Shown: piece by piece, positions 1 through 7,014 of the stretch
How the letters are laid out: each line of letters opens with the position of its first letter
Position numbering within the stretch: position 1 is the first letter of the stretch
Origin: Planctomycetaceae bacterium UBA6894
GTDB taxonomy: Bacteria; Planctomycetota; Planctomycetia; Gemmatales; Gemmataceae
Direction: 5' to 3'
Length of the DNA: 9,101 nt
Assembly: GCA_002451275.1 (NCBI GenBank)
Contig: DKBS01000065.1
Span: 1-9,101 of the forward strand
The notes under the pieces: model-generated
Seen by the model: the letters and a program-made list of their open reading frames with translations, nothing else
Told to the model about the DNA's origin: nothing
Databases searched by the model: none
Program-made: the position numbers and the translations under genes

Positions 1-91
1 TGGTTAAAACCAACCCCAAATTGATGGATTCAAATAACAGTCACCCAGATCCATTTGAAAGGTCACTACGAATCAAAAAATATTCAAAAGA
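1..91. other. AT-rich intergenic end downstream of the sulfatase
   Basis: No gene is visible here. The stretch is clearly richer in A and T than the rest of the window, which is usual for a gene end in a GC-rich genome. A short inverted repeat (TGGTT-AA-AACCA) lies at 1-12 at the window edge and is too small and too truncated to assign. The T-rich tail of the sulfatase terminator candidate (minus strand) falls in 75-90. Confidence 0.6.
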
Positions 92-111
92 CTAACGGAT
101 CGCCTGATCCG
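75..111 (-). terminator. Candidate intrinsic terminator of the sulfatase gene
   Basis: Read on the minus strand, the last codons of the sulfatase form a perfect 6-bp stem with a 4-nt loop (CGGATC-AGGC-GATCCG, 111-96). The stem overlaps the stop codon region and is followed by T-rich sequence ending in six consecutive T (80-75). The stem is short and the T tract is interrupted, so this is only a plausible Rho-independent terminator. Confidence 0.35.
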
Positions 112-1555
112 GTAAAGCCTTGCCAATCCCCAGGTCCAGAGGCATGGTGTCCGGAAGCGCGATCTCTTTTTCCAATCGCGCCAGCTCGGCCTGCAAGTCC
201 TTCAACACGGTTTGATGGTCCTTGCTGGTGATCAGGTTTCTGCTTTCACCCGGGTCGGCGGCCAGGTCAAACAGTTCCGCCAGATGCCGGTCGGGTTTGC
301 CGTCGCCGTGCGGGTAGTGGATGTACTTGTGGGTGCGGGTGCGCACCCCGCGCACGTTGGGCGTGTAGGGAAATTGCTTTTCGTAGTTGTAGATATAGGC
401 GAAAGACTGCCGCCAGGCTGGATCACCTACTGTGACCAGCTTTCCCCAGGAGCGACCCTGCGTGCCGGGCAATGCATCAACCCCGCACAGTTCCAGAATG
501 GTTGGCGCGATGTCCACCGTGAGGGTCAGCCCCTTTTCCACCTTCCCCTCACCCAGGCAGGGATGCCGGGCAATGACCGGGATGCGGATGGAAGGCTCGT
601 GCATGGTGCGCTTGTCCACCATGCCATGTTCGCCATTGAGGAGTCCGTTGTCCCCCATGAACAAGACCAAGGTGTTGTCCAGTTCACCGCGCTTGCGCAG
701 GGCATCCATCATGCGCCCCACGCTGTCATCCACCGACAGGATGGTGGCGGAATAGGCGCGGATCATCGTGGCGAAATCTTTCTCCGCCGCTTCGCTCCGG
801 TCTGGGAATCGTTTGCGGAATTCAAAGAGCGGCCCGTAAATGCCGTGCCAGGTGTCAAGCCGGTCCTTGAACCACGCCGGCTTGTCGTCCAATTGGAAGG
901 CGGATGCCGGATAGCGGATATCCACCCCGTCAAAAACCTTGGCGTATCGGGGTTCCGGGGTGTAAAAGCTGTGCGGCGCCTTGTGCCCCATGAACAGCAG
1001 CCACGGCTTATCGGCCGGCCGATCCTTCAGCCAATCCTGCGCCAGATCTGTGACCACCGTGGTGTAGTAGCCGGGAATCACTTTCCGTTCCTTGCCGGTT
1101 AGATTCCACTCGGTGTCAAAGTATTTCCCCTGCCCCTTGTGGGTGACAAATGTGTCGAAGCCCGGCCTCGGCCCATCGTTGTTTTCACCCATGTGGTACT
1201 TGCCGAAGTAGGCGGTCTGGTAACCAGACTGCCGTAACGCCTTGGGGAAGGAAGGCAGGTCCGCCGGAAACTCCGTGAAGTTGTCATTCACGCCGTGCTG
1301 GTGCGCGTACCGGCCCGAGAGGATGGACGCGCGGCTGGGCGAACACAGGGAGGTGGTGCAGAAGGCGTTGGCGAAACGCACCCCTTCTCTGGCCAGCCGG
1401 TCGATATGGGGCGTCTTGATGAAGGGATGCCCGGCACAGCCCAGGTGATCCCAGCGCAAATCATCGCATAGAATGACCAGCACATTGGGTTGCCGGACCG
1501 GTTGGGACAGTTGTCCCGATGCAACCATTACCATCCACAAGTAAACGGACACCAT
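92..1555 (-). CDS. Exported Cys-type sulfatase (family S1)
   Basis: A 487-residue arylsulfatase-type hydrolase that should remove sulfate esters from a carbohydrate or related substrate after export. The formylglycine motif is C71-S-P-S-R, so the catalytic Cys must be oxidised by a formylglycine-generating enzyme encoded elsewhere. Metal and sulfate ligands expected of the alkaline-phosphatase superfamily are in place: D31-D32, the GKYHMG segment with K119, H191-K192 in the GHKAPHS segment, G-D302-N303-G, and K315. The GHKAPHS segment followed by TPEPRY resembles the GlcNAc-6-sulfatase/iduronate sulfatase-like branch, but substrate cannot be read from sequence. The start at 1555 is chosen because AGGAG lies 6 nt upstream and a short hydrophobic signal-like stretch follows (residues 3-13). 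The frame stays open a further 179 codons upstream, but that part is antisense to the next gene and has no sulfatase content. Length and C-terminal sulfatase subdomain (including HKYIHYPHG and ELFDLAADPGE) are complete. Confidence 0.93.
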   Translation of the reverse strand: MVSVYLWMVMVASGQLSQPVRQPNVLVILCDDLRWDHLGCAGHPFIKTPHIDRLAREGVRFANAFCTTSLCSPSRASILSGRYAHQHGVNDNFTEFPADLPSFPKALRQSGYQTAYFGKYHMGENNDGPRPGFDTFVTHKGQGKYFDTEWNLTGKERKVIPGYYTTVVTDLAQDWLKDRPADKPWLLFMGHKAPHSFYTPEPRYAKVFDGVDIRYPASAFQLDDKPAWFKDRLDTWHGIYGPLFEFRKRFPDRSEAAEKDFATMIRAYSATILSVDDSVGRMMDALRKRGELDNTLVLFMGDNGLLNGEHGMVDKRTMHEPSIRIPVIARHPCLGEGKVEKGLTLTVDIAPTILELCGVDALPGTQGRSWGKLVTVGDPAWRQSFAYIYNYEKQFPYTPNVRGVRTRTHKYIHYPHGDGKPDRHLAELFDLAADPGESRNLITSKDHQTVLKDLQAELARLEKEIALPDTMPLDLGIGKALPDQAIR

Positions 1556-1561
1556 GACCCA

Positions 1562-1566
1562 CTCCT
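1562..1566 (-). promoter_or_regulatory. Ribosome binding site deciding the sulfatase start
   Basis: AGGAG on the minus strand, 6 nt before the ATG at 1555. It favours 1555 over the in-frame ATG at 1573, which lies upstream of this site, and over the much longer open frame. Confidence 0.6.
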
Positions 1567-1588
1567 GAACCATCGGCGAGATCCCCAG

Positions 1589-1597
1589 AGCATACCA
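1589..1597 (-). promoter_or_regulatory. Candidate extended -10 promoter for the sulfatase
   Basis: The minus strand reads TGG-TATGCT, an extended -10-like element (TGn followed by a 4/6 match to TATAAT). It would start transcription near 1581, about 25 nt before the sulfatase ATG. No good -35 box is present. Planctomycete promoters are poorly defined, so this is weak. Confidence 0.22.
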
Positions 1598-1607
1598 GTG
1601 CCGTACA

Positions 1608-1644
1608 ACCGGCTGTTGACCGGTATGGCTCCATGGCAGAAAAT
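1608..1644 (+). promoter_or_regulatory. Candidate promoter and inverted repeat for the oxidoreductase unit
   Basis: TTGACC (1616-1621, 5/6 to the sigma70 -35 consensus) is followed after 17 nt by GAAAAT (1639-1644, 4/6 to the -10). This places a start near 1651 and a leader of about 37 nt. The -35 box is overlapped by an inverted repeat ACCGG-N7-CCGGT (1608-1624). A wider pair, CATACC (1591-1596) and GGTATG (1622-1627), brackets it. This could be an operator, but no regulator is encoded nearby and the repeat arms are short. Confidence 0.33.
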
Positions 1645-1687
1645 CATTCCACCCCCCTAACCGTTCCTGCACCCCCGGACCAACCCC

Positions 1688-2998
1688 ATGCCACACTCCA
1701 TTCCCCGTAGAGATTTCATCGTCACCACCCTGGCTGGCGGCCTGTTGGCTGGAAACTTGCCAGCCAACAGCTACGCCCGCATTCTTGGTGCCGGCGGCAA
1801 GCTGAACATTGGCGCCATCGGCGTGGGGGGGCGCGGGGCGGGAGATCTCGACGGCGTCTCCAGCGAGAACATTGTCGCCCTGTGTGATGTGGACAGCGGC
1901 GCACTGGGAGCAGCGGGAGCACGGCACCCGGGTGCCAAAAAGTACGCGGATTACCGCCAGTTGCTGGAACAGAAAGATCTCGAGGCGGTGGTCATCGGCA
2001 CGCCCGACCACCACCATGCCCCGGCAACCGTTCGCGCCCTGCGCCGGGGTTTGCATGTCTACTGTGAAAAGCCGCTTACCCACACGGTGCAAGAGGCCCG
2101 ACTGATCACCAGACTAGCCGCCGAGAAGAAGGTGGCCACGCAGATGGGCACCCAAAACCACGAACATCCGGGGTACCTGCGGCTGGTGGAACTGATCCAG
2201 TCCAGTGCCATCGGTCAGGTCCGCGAGGTGCATGTGATCACCGACCGGCCCGGTCGCTGGTGGCCCCAGGGCATGGGGAAACCCACCACCGAGCAAATGA
2301 TCCCAGCGCACCTGGACTGGGACCTGTGGCTCGGGCCTGCGGCCCTGCGCGATTACAACGCCGCCTATGTCCACTTCAAATGGCGCGGCTGGTGGGATTT
2401 TGGCTGCGGCGCCATCGGCGACATGGCCATCCACCTGATGGATCCCACCTTCTGGGCGCTGGATCTTGGCAAGGCATCGGGCCCCGTGAAGGTGATATCC
2501 GAAGCGCCACCGGCCAACCCGTTCAGCGCACCCAGGTGGATGCACACCGTCCTGGAATTCGGGGTGCGTGGCAAACTGGCACCGGTGAAGGTGCACTGGT
2601 ACGAGGGGGAAACCCAGCCCCCGGCAGCCATTGCCAAACAACTGCCCATGAACGGCTCGCTGTTCATCGGTGATACCGGCAAAATCGCCATCCAGCACGA
2701 CTACATGCCGAAGCTATTGCCCGAGGAGAAATTCAAGGACTTCAAGGGCCCGGAAGCCTATTTGCCCAAGTCGCCTGGCCATCATCGCCAGTGGATCGAG
2801 GCCTGCAAGACCGGCAGCCGCACCGGCAGCAACTTCGCCTACGCCGGCCCCTTCACGGAACTGGTGCTGCTGGGCAACATTGCCCACCGCGTGGGTACAC
2901 CCATCGAATACGATCCCACCACCGGCAAAGTCACCAATGTGGCCGCAGCCAACCAGTATCTGGGCAAGGAATACCGCAAGGGCTGGGAGGTCGCCTGA
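1688..2998 (+). CDS. Tat-exported Gfo/Idh/MocA family oxidoreductase
   Basis: A 436-residue NAD(P)-dependent oxidoreductase of the Gfo/Idh/MocA superfamily, which typically acts on sugars, inositols or glycosides. The N-terminus carries a twin-arginine signal (R7-R8-D-F-I followed by a hydrophobic stretch to about residue 29), so the folded, cofactor-loaded protein is probably exported. The Rossmann nucleotide-binding turn G45-V-G-G-R-G is followed by the family signature C126-E-K-P (EKP at 127-129). The C-terminal alpha/beta domain contains WWDFGCGAIGDMAIHLMD (residues 235-252), with D245, H249 and D252 as likely catalytic or substrate ligands by analogy with exported homologues common in planctomycetes and verrucomicrobia. 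No Shine-Dalgarno is visible; the leader is C-rich. The gene ends 2 bp before the VOC gene and is probably co-translated with it. Substrate unknown. Confidence 0.93.
   Translation: MPHSIPRRDFIVTTLAGGLLAGNLPANSYARILGAGGKLNIGAIGVGGRGAGDLDGVSSENIVALCDVDSGALGAAGARHPGAKKYADYRQLLEQKDLEAVVIGTPDHHHAPATVRALRRGLHVYCEKPLTHTVQEARLITRLAAEKKVATQMGTQNHEHPGYLRLVELIQSSAIGQVREVHVITDRPGRWWPQGMGKPTTEQMIPAHLDWDLWLGPAALRDYNAAYVHFKWRGWWDFGCGAIGDMAIHLMDPTFWALDLGKASGPVKVISEAPPANPFSAPRWMHTVLEFGVRGKLAPVKVHWYEGETQPPAAIAKQLPMNGSLFIGDTGKIAIQHDYMPKLLPEEKFKDFKGPEAYLPKSPGHHRQWIEACKTGSRTGSNFAYAGPFTELVLLGNIAHRVGTPIEYDPTTGKVTNVAAANQYLGKEYRKGWEVA
2985..2990 (+). promoter_or_regulatory. Ribosome binding site of the VOC gene
   Basis: GGGAGG, inside the last codons of the oxidoreductase gene and 10 nt before the ATG at 3001. 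It fixes 3001 as the start of the VOC protein and indicates translational coupling. Confidence 0.6.
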
Positions 2999-3000
2999 CC

Positions 3001-3435
3001 ATGCGACTCACCCCGTTCCATGTCGCGGTACCCGTCCGCGACATCCCGGAAGCCCGACATTTCTACGGCCACCTTATGGGCCTGCCGGAAGGACGCTCCG
3101 CCCCCACCTGGATCGATTTCAACCTGTTCGGTCACCAGTTCGTGGTGCACCTCGATCCGTCCATCGGCAAAACTGGCAAGGTGAAACACCACTTCAACCC
3201 GGTAGATGGCCATGGAATCCCAGTCCCCCATTTTGGTGTGGTGCTGACCATTCCCGATTGGGAAGCGCTGGAAAAACGGGTGCGAGAATTTGTGAACGAA
3301 TTTGTGGTGGAGCCCTACACCCGATTCGCCGGCCTTCCGGGCGAGCAGAAAACTATGTTCTTTCTCGATCCGACTGGCAACGCCCTTGAGTTCAAGGCGT
3401 TTGCCGATATCGAGAAATCTTTGTTCGCGGTTTGA
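3001..3435 (+). CDS. VOC (glyoxalase/extradiol dioxygenase-like) protein
   Basis: A 144-residue protein of the vicinal oxygen chelate fold, cytoplasmic (no signal peptide). Two beta-alpha-beta-beta-beta modules are visible: residues 1-55 begin with FHVAVPVRDIPEARHFY, and residues 75-135 end in FFLDPTGNALEFKAF. Likely metal ligands at the usual fold positions are H7, H50, H77 and E130. The PEGRSAPTWIDFNLFGHQFV segment recalls the group annotated as predicted extradiol-type dioxygenases (COG3565-like), but a dioxygenase activity has not been shown for that group as far as I know, so only the fold is firm. The open frame runs 70 codons further upstream as a shadow of the oxidoreductase gene; ATG 3001 is chosen from homology to the fold start and the GGGAGG site. 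The 2-bp gap to the preceding gene suggests a shared pathway. Confidence 0.88.
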   Translation: MRLTPFHVAVPVRDIPEARHFYGHLMGLPEGRSAPTWIDFNLFGHQFVVHLDPSIGKTGKVKHHFNPVDGHGIPVPHFGVVLTIPDWEALEKRVREFVNEFVVEPYTRFAGLPGEQKTMFFLDPTGNALEFKAFADIEKSLFAV

Positions 3436-3477
3436 ACGGGTGCAGACTGTTCGATTCACCGAAAGGGTGGGGGCGTC

Positions 3478-5070
3478 ATGCGGAGAATCTGGCCACCGGT
3501 CTGCTGCCTGTTGCTTGCCAGCATGGTTCCAGGTTTGGCTCTGGCTGAAAAACCGGTGCTCGCCCCGTTGGCCGGTCCGGATTTCGTGGCCCTGGTCCCG
3601 GGTGGCACGCTGGTTTTGGTGGGCGGGGGCAAAATGCCCGCACAGGCACGCGAAGCCTTTGTCGCCGAAGCCCGGAAAGGAAGCGGCAAGCTGGTGGTCA
3701 TCCCCTCCGCCGACACCTCCAGCCAGGCCAAATCCCCAGCCGAACTCCTGCTTGAATGGGCCGGGGATTTTCCGGAAGCGGCGATCCTGAATTGCGCCAC
3801 CCGGGACGAGGCGCTGAAGCCCGGTTCCGCACGCCTGCTGGAACAGGCGCAAGCTGTCTGGCTCGATGGCGGCGAGCAAAGTCGCCTGGTCCAGCTTTAC
3901 CAGGGCACCCCGGTGGAGCAAGGACTCAAGGATCTTCTGCGCCGCGGCGGCGTGGCGGGAGGCACCTCAGCCGGTGCCGCCATTGTTTCCAGGGTCATGA
4001 TTGCTTCCCAAGGCAAGCAGCCGAACGAACCATGGATGGGCACAGGATTGGACCTGCTGCCCCTGACAATTGTGGACCATCATTTCAGCCAACCCTCCCG
4101 CAAGGCACGGCTTGTCACCGCGGTGAAAACCAACCCCCGCCTGGTGGGCTTGGGGATTGATGAGGGAACAGCCCTGATGGTGAACCGCAGGCTGATGGCG
4201 GTGGTTGGCACGGGTTCGGTGCACGGAGTCTGGAGCCACGATGGCAAGACCGTGCGTGAGCAGGTCTGGAAGGGAAGCGACGGGGAAAAGTCAGTGGATG
4301 ACCTGCCCAGGCTATGGCGCCAGGCCGCTTACGGGGATCCGGCTCCGCGCGGCAAACCGCGTCTGGAAAAAGGATCGATTGTGGCGGTTGGCGGGGGCGG
4401 CATGGTGCCGGAAGTGGTGGAGAAATTCATCGAACTTGCGGGAGGCAAGGATGCCCTGATTGTGGTGCTGCCCACCGCCGGCGAACCAGGGGACAGTGTG
4501 CGCGAGGCCCGGCAGGTCGGTGGATTCTTCAAAAGCGCCGGCGCTACTAATGTGAAAACATTGCGGGGAGTTTCACGCCCCGAGGTCGATTCGGAAGAGT
4601 ATGTGAAACTGCTGGGCGAGGCGAAAGGCGTGTGGTTTGGTGGCGGAAGACAGTGGCGTTTTGTCGATGCCTACGAGGGAACCAAAACCCTGGAGGCGAT
4701 GCGGGGTGTGCTGGCGCGCGGCGGGGTGATCGGCGGCAGCTCGGCCGGGGCGACCATTGTGGGGGATTACCTGTGCCGGGGAGGGCCCCTTGGCAACCGG
4801 GAGATCATCGTTCCCGGCTACGACCGGGGCCTGGCGTTTTTGACCGGTGTGGGGATCGATCAGCACTTCAGCCAGCGCAAGCGGTTCGCCGACATGGAAC
4901 ACTTCATCCGCCAGCAACCCGCCTATGTGGGGATCGGCATCGATGAGGCCACCGCCCTGGTGGTGACACCGGACACCGCCGAAGTGCTGGGCCCCGGCAA
5001 AGTGCATGTCTACAGACAAGGCCGGGACAAAAAAGATTATGGCAAGGGGGAAAAGCTCACCTTGGAATAA
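3478..5070 (+). CDS. Exported protein with two tandem cyanophycinase-like S51 peptidase domains
   Basis: A 530-residue protein with a type I signal peptide (MRR, a hydrophobic core, cleavage expected after A-L-A23). Two peptidase S51 domains follow, about residues 43-260 and 299-515. S51 includes cyanophycinase and dipeptidase E, which cleave Asp-containing peptides using a Ser nucleophile. Domain 1 has GGTS164AGA, DHH202FSQ and GIDE229; domain 2 has GSS422AGA, DQH463FSQ and GIDE490. Both halves therefore keep the expected Ser, His and Glu, at a near-constant offset of 258-261 residues. They differ around the GGxQ loop: D130-G-G-E-Q134 in domain 1, against G388-G-G-R-Q392 followed by W393 in domain 2, which may mean different specificities. 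Substrate could be cyanophycin, other beta-Asp peptides, or something unrelated. The gene starts 42 bp after the VOC gene and may share its transcript. The site before the ATG is a G-rich run, not a clear Shine-Dalgarno. Confidence 0.88.
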   Translation: MRRIWPPVCCLLLASMVPGLALAEKPVLAPLAGPDFVALVPGGTLVLVGGGKMPAQAREAFVAEARKGSGKLVVIPSADTSSQAKSPAELLLEWAGDFPEAAILNCATRDEALKPGSARLLEQAQAVWLDGGEQSRLVQLYQGTPVEQGLKDLLRRGGVAGGTSAGAAIVSRVMIASQGKQPNEPWMGTGLDLLPLTIVDHHFSQPSRKARLVTAVKTNPRLVGLGIDEGTALMVNRRLMAVVGTGSVHGVWSHDGKTVREQVWKGSDGEKSVDDLPRLWRQAAYGDPAPRGKPRLEKGSIVAVGGGGMVPEVVEKFIELAGGKDALIVVLPTAGEPGDSVREARQVGGFFKSAGATNVKTLRGVSRPEVDSEEYVKLLGEAKGVWFGGGRQWRFVDAYEGTKTLEAMRGVLARGGVIGGSSAGATIVGDYLCRGGPLGNREIIVPGYDRGLAFLTGVGIDQHFSQRKRFADMEHFIRQQPAYVGIGIDEATALVVTPDTAEVLGPGKVHVYRQGRDKKDYGKGEKLTLE

Positions 5071-5086
5071 CTGGGGTGGCTCCCCC

Positions 5087-5353
5087 CTACTCAGGCCCCT
5101 CGCCCTTGCCTTGTTCCTTGGGCGGGTGGGCTCGCATGCCTGAGATTCTCGTGGAATCGGATTTGGGTTTGACCGCCTCTTCCAGCTTTTTGGCTTGGAA
5201 CCAGGTGCCGAAACGGGTGTAACAAGCCTGACACCGCACAGGTGCCTTAAGCATCAGCCTAAAAAGGAAATCCCCGGGCTTCGGAGAAGAATAGTAAACC
5301 CGTTCGGATTTGCACCGCGGGCATCGCGGGTACTGTTGGCTCAAAAAGAGCAT
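5087..5353 (-). CDS. Small zinc-ribbon protein
   Basis: An 88-residue, probably cytoplasmic protein of unknown function. It has one treble-clef or zinc-ribbon pair, C11-P-R-C14 and C41-Q-A-C44, separated by 26 residues with a basic, aromatic middle, then a charged, Lys/Glu-rich C-terminal tail that is probably disordered. Short CxxC-x26-CxxC proteins of this style are common hypothetical genes in planctomycetes. The frame stays open to an ATG at 5497, but the extra 48 residues add no recognisable domain and run across an AT-rich region, so the ATG at 5353 with a GGCGG-like site upstream is preferred. It converges on the S51 gene with a 16-bp gap. No clear terminator separates them. The function is not recognised; nucleic-acid binding or a scaffold role would be guesses. 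Confidence 0.68.
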   Translation of the reverse strand: MLFLSQQYPRCPRCKSERVYYSSPKPGDFLFRLMLKAPVRCQACYTRFGTWFQAKKLEEAVKPKSDSTRISGMRAHPPKEQGKGEGPE

Positions 5354-5591
5354 GTAACGCACCGCCTTGGTGTGAAACTGAAGGCTCAGCCGCGGGAAAT
5401 GGCAACAAAGCGGCTGAGTTGTAATATAGCAAACCCATTTCTTAACCTTTTTTAATCTTTTACCAGTAGGTCGTCCAACTGGAAATGCCTGAGCCAAACC
5501 TTCTGGCTCTGAGGAGGCTGCTTCACCCTGGCTTCAGGTTCAAATGGTATTTTACCGGAAATGAAGCACCGTTATTGATCAGGTAATAGCC
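5354..5591. other. Divergent intergenic region with an AT-rich promoter-like patch
   Basis: This 238-bp stretch between the zinc-ribbon gene (minus) and the beta-propeller gene (plus) has no convincing gene. Bases 5419-5462 are strikingly AT-rich for this genome. On the minus strand they contain TATATT (5428-5423), a possible -10 box for the zinc-ribbon gene, with no convincing -35. A 6-bp hairpin, GAGCCA-N7-TGGCTC, lies at 5491-5509 without a T tract on either side; it may be a leader structure. For the beta-propeller gene only a weak AGG (5581-5583) precedes the ATG. Confidence 0.4.
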
Positions 5592-6878
5592 ATGCTGTGT
5601 GTATTGATATTGTTGCTTTCACCAAATGCCGAGGGAGATTGGCCCGGGTTTCGAGGAGCAGGCAAGTCTGGCATCTCGCCAGAAACAGGGGTGCCGGAAA
5701 CTTGGAACGACAAAACAAATTTGGCTTGGAAGCTCGAATTACCCGGTGCTGGATCCTCCAGCCCGGTCCACCTGGGGGGGAAGGTTTTTGTCACCTGCTA
5801 CAGCGGCTACGGTGTGGAAAGTACCGGGGGAAAACCCTCCAACCTGATACGGCATCTGCTGGCTGTTGACTTGCAAACTGGAAAAAGACTCTGGCAGGCT
5901 GATGTGGTGGGCAAAGCCAGTGAAGACCCCTACAGGGGCTACATCACCGAACACGGATACGCCTCCAGTACCCCGGCCGTGGACGGGCAACGGGTGTATG
6001 CCTACCTGGGCAAGTCGGGGCTGTTTGCTTTTGATCATCAGGGAAAGAAACTCTGGCAGGCTGATTGCGGCGAGGAATCTGATCCACGGGGCTGGGGATC
6101 AGCAGCCAGCCCGGTACTGGTGGGTGATTGGGTGGTGGTGAACGCCTCCAGTGAAAGCAGGGCGATCCTGGCTTTTGAAAAGACCACCGGTAAGCAAGTC
6201 TGGAAAGCCGAAGGAGGCAACCTTGCCCTGTCATTTGGCACTCCCGCCCTGGCGAAGGGCTCAGACGGCGTGGAGAACTTGGTCGTGGCCGCCCCGGGGG
6301 AGGTTTGGGCACTCAATCCCAAGAACGGAAAATTGATCTGGTTCGGACCGCTCAGGGCGCGGGGCAATATTTCTCCCAGTGTGGTGACGGGTGAAGTGGG
6401 AGGCGAAACCTTGGGCTTTGTGACCGGCGGCTTCGAGGCAAAGGGAACCACAGCCCTACGTTTGGGAGGGAAAACAGAACCGAAAGACGGGCGTGTTGCC
6501 TGGGAAGTAGGCTCCAGTTGCTATGTGCCCACCCCCCTATTCCATCAGGGCAAACTTCACTGGGTAGATGAAATGGGAGCCTGGAAAGTACTCGATGCCT
6601 CCAGCGGAAAAACCCTGCATGATGGCAGGCTCCCCCTTGCCGAGCGCGGGGGACGCAGCCGGACTGTCTACGCCTCCCTTTTGCTGGTGGGGGACAGGTT
6701 GTACTGCCAGAGCAGGCGGGAAGGCGTTTTTGTCCTTTCCCTTGGGGACAAGCCAACGGTCCTTCAGCAGAACAAACTGACAGATGGCGGAGATTTCAGC
6801 GCCACGCCGGTCCCGGTAGAGGGTGGACTGCTGTTGCGTTCAAGCAAAGCCCTTTACAGGGTGGGAGTGGTGCGATGA
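5592..6878 (+). CDS. Exported PQQ-like beta-propeller repeat protein
   Basis: A 428-residue protein with several PQQ-type (quinoprotein dehydrogenase-like) propeller blades and no separate catalytic domain. The N-terminus is hydrophobic (residues 2-10), with likely cleavage before D16, giving the DWPGFRG start typical of planctomycete outer-surface or periplasmic propeller proteins. Blade signatures of the type AxDxxTGKxxW are at A91-V-D-L-Q-T-G-K-R-L-W, F148-DHQGKKLW, F195-EKTTGKQVW, A240-LNPKNGKLIW, and a degenerate one at 334-340 (LDASSGK). Each is followed by an S/P-P-V-x-x-G-strand, as in SSTPAVDGQRVY (125-136) and ASPVLVGDWVVV (172-183). Such proteins are usually not true PQQ enzymes, and many act as binding scaffolds. 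The N-terminus lacks the usual Lys/Arg, which is odd; no upstream ATG, GTG or TTG exists before the in-frame stop at 5562. The stop overlaps the next start (ATGA), so it heads the operon with the lipoprotein and the selenoprotein. Confidence 0.86.
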   Translation: MLCVLILLLSPNAEGDWPGFRGAGKSGISPETGVPETWNDKTNLAWKLELPGAGSSSPVHLGGKVFVTCYSGYGVESTGGKPSNLIRHLLAVDLQTGKRLWQADVVGKASEDPYRGYITEHGYASSTPAVDGQRVYAYLGKSGLFAFDHQGKKLWQADCGEESDPRGWGSAASPVLVGDWVVVNASSESRAILAFEKTTGKQVWKAEGGNLALSFGTPALAKGSDGVENLVVAAPGEVWALNPKNGKLIWFGPLRARGNISPSVVTGEVGGETLGFVTGGFEAKGTTALRLGGKTEPKDGRVAWEVGSSCYVPTPLFHQGKLHWVDEMGAWKVLDASSGKTLHDGRLPLAERGGRSRTVYASLLLVGDRLYCQSRREGVFVLSLGDKPTVLQQNKLTDGGDFSATPVPVEGGLLLRSSKALYRVGVVR

Positions 6879-6991
6879 GAACCGTGTGCCTGTTTTTGTT
6901 GGCGTTGTTGATTGCTGGTTGCGGTGGACCTCCCGGGCACAAAGGCAAAGGCGAGAAAAATCGTCCACCACGGCCGGCGATGGATGAATGA
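6875..6991 (+). CDS. 38-residue mini-lipoprotein, overlapping the beta-propeller gene
   Basis: The ATG of this gene overlaps the stop of the propeller gene as ATGA (6875-6878). It encodes a complete small lipoprotein: N-terminal M-R, a hydrophobic core VCLFLLALL, and a classic lipobox with I13-A-G-C16 at the predicted signal peptidase II site. The mature lipid-anchored peptide would be only 23 residues, starting C-G-G-P-P-G and rich in Lys, Gly and Pro, ending in M-D-E. It is too short for most gene callers. The composition resembles the Gly/Lys/Pro-rich linker near the start of the next gene. The translational coupling and perfect lipobox argue that it is real, but no function is known. It could be a membrane tether, a small accessory subunit, or a remnant of a longer lipoprotein. 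Confidence 0.68.
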   Translation: MRTVCLFLLALLIAGCGGPPGHKGKGEKNRPPRPAMDE

Positions 6992-7014
6992 CCTAAAGGT
7001 TTTGGCTTTCAATC

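Noticed and set aside
1556..2092. Upstream extension of the sulfatase frame by 179 codons
   Set aside because: It is fully or partly antisense to the oxidoreductase gene, has no sulfatase or signal features, and the ATG at 1555 has its own ribosome site followed by a signal sequence. High GC explains the long open frame.
2839..3921. 360-codon minus-strand ORF across the oxidoreductase, VOC and S51 genes
   Set aside because: It lies antisense to three well-supported genes and contains no recognisable domain; it is a GC-driven shadow.
5073..5085. Small hairpin GGGG-TGGCT-CCCC between the convergent S51 and zinc-ribbon genes
   Set aside because: The stem has only 4 bp and no T tract follows on either strand, so it does not support a bidirectional terminator.
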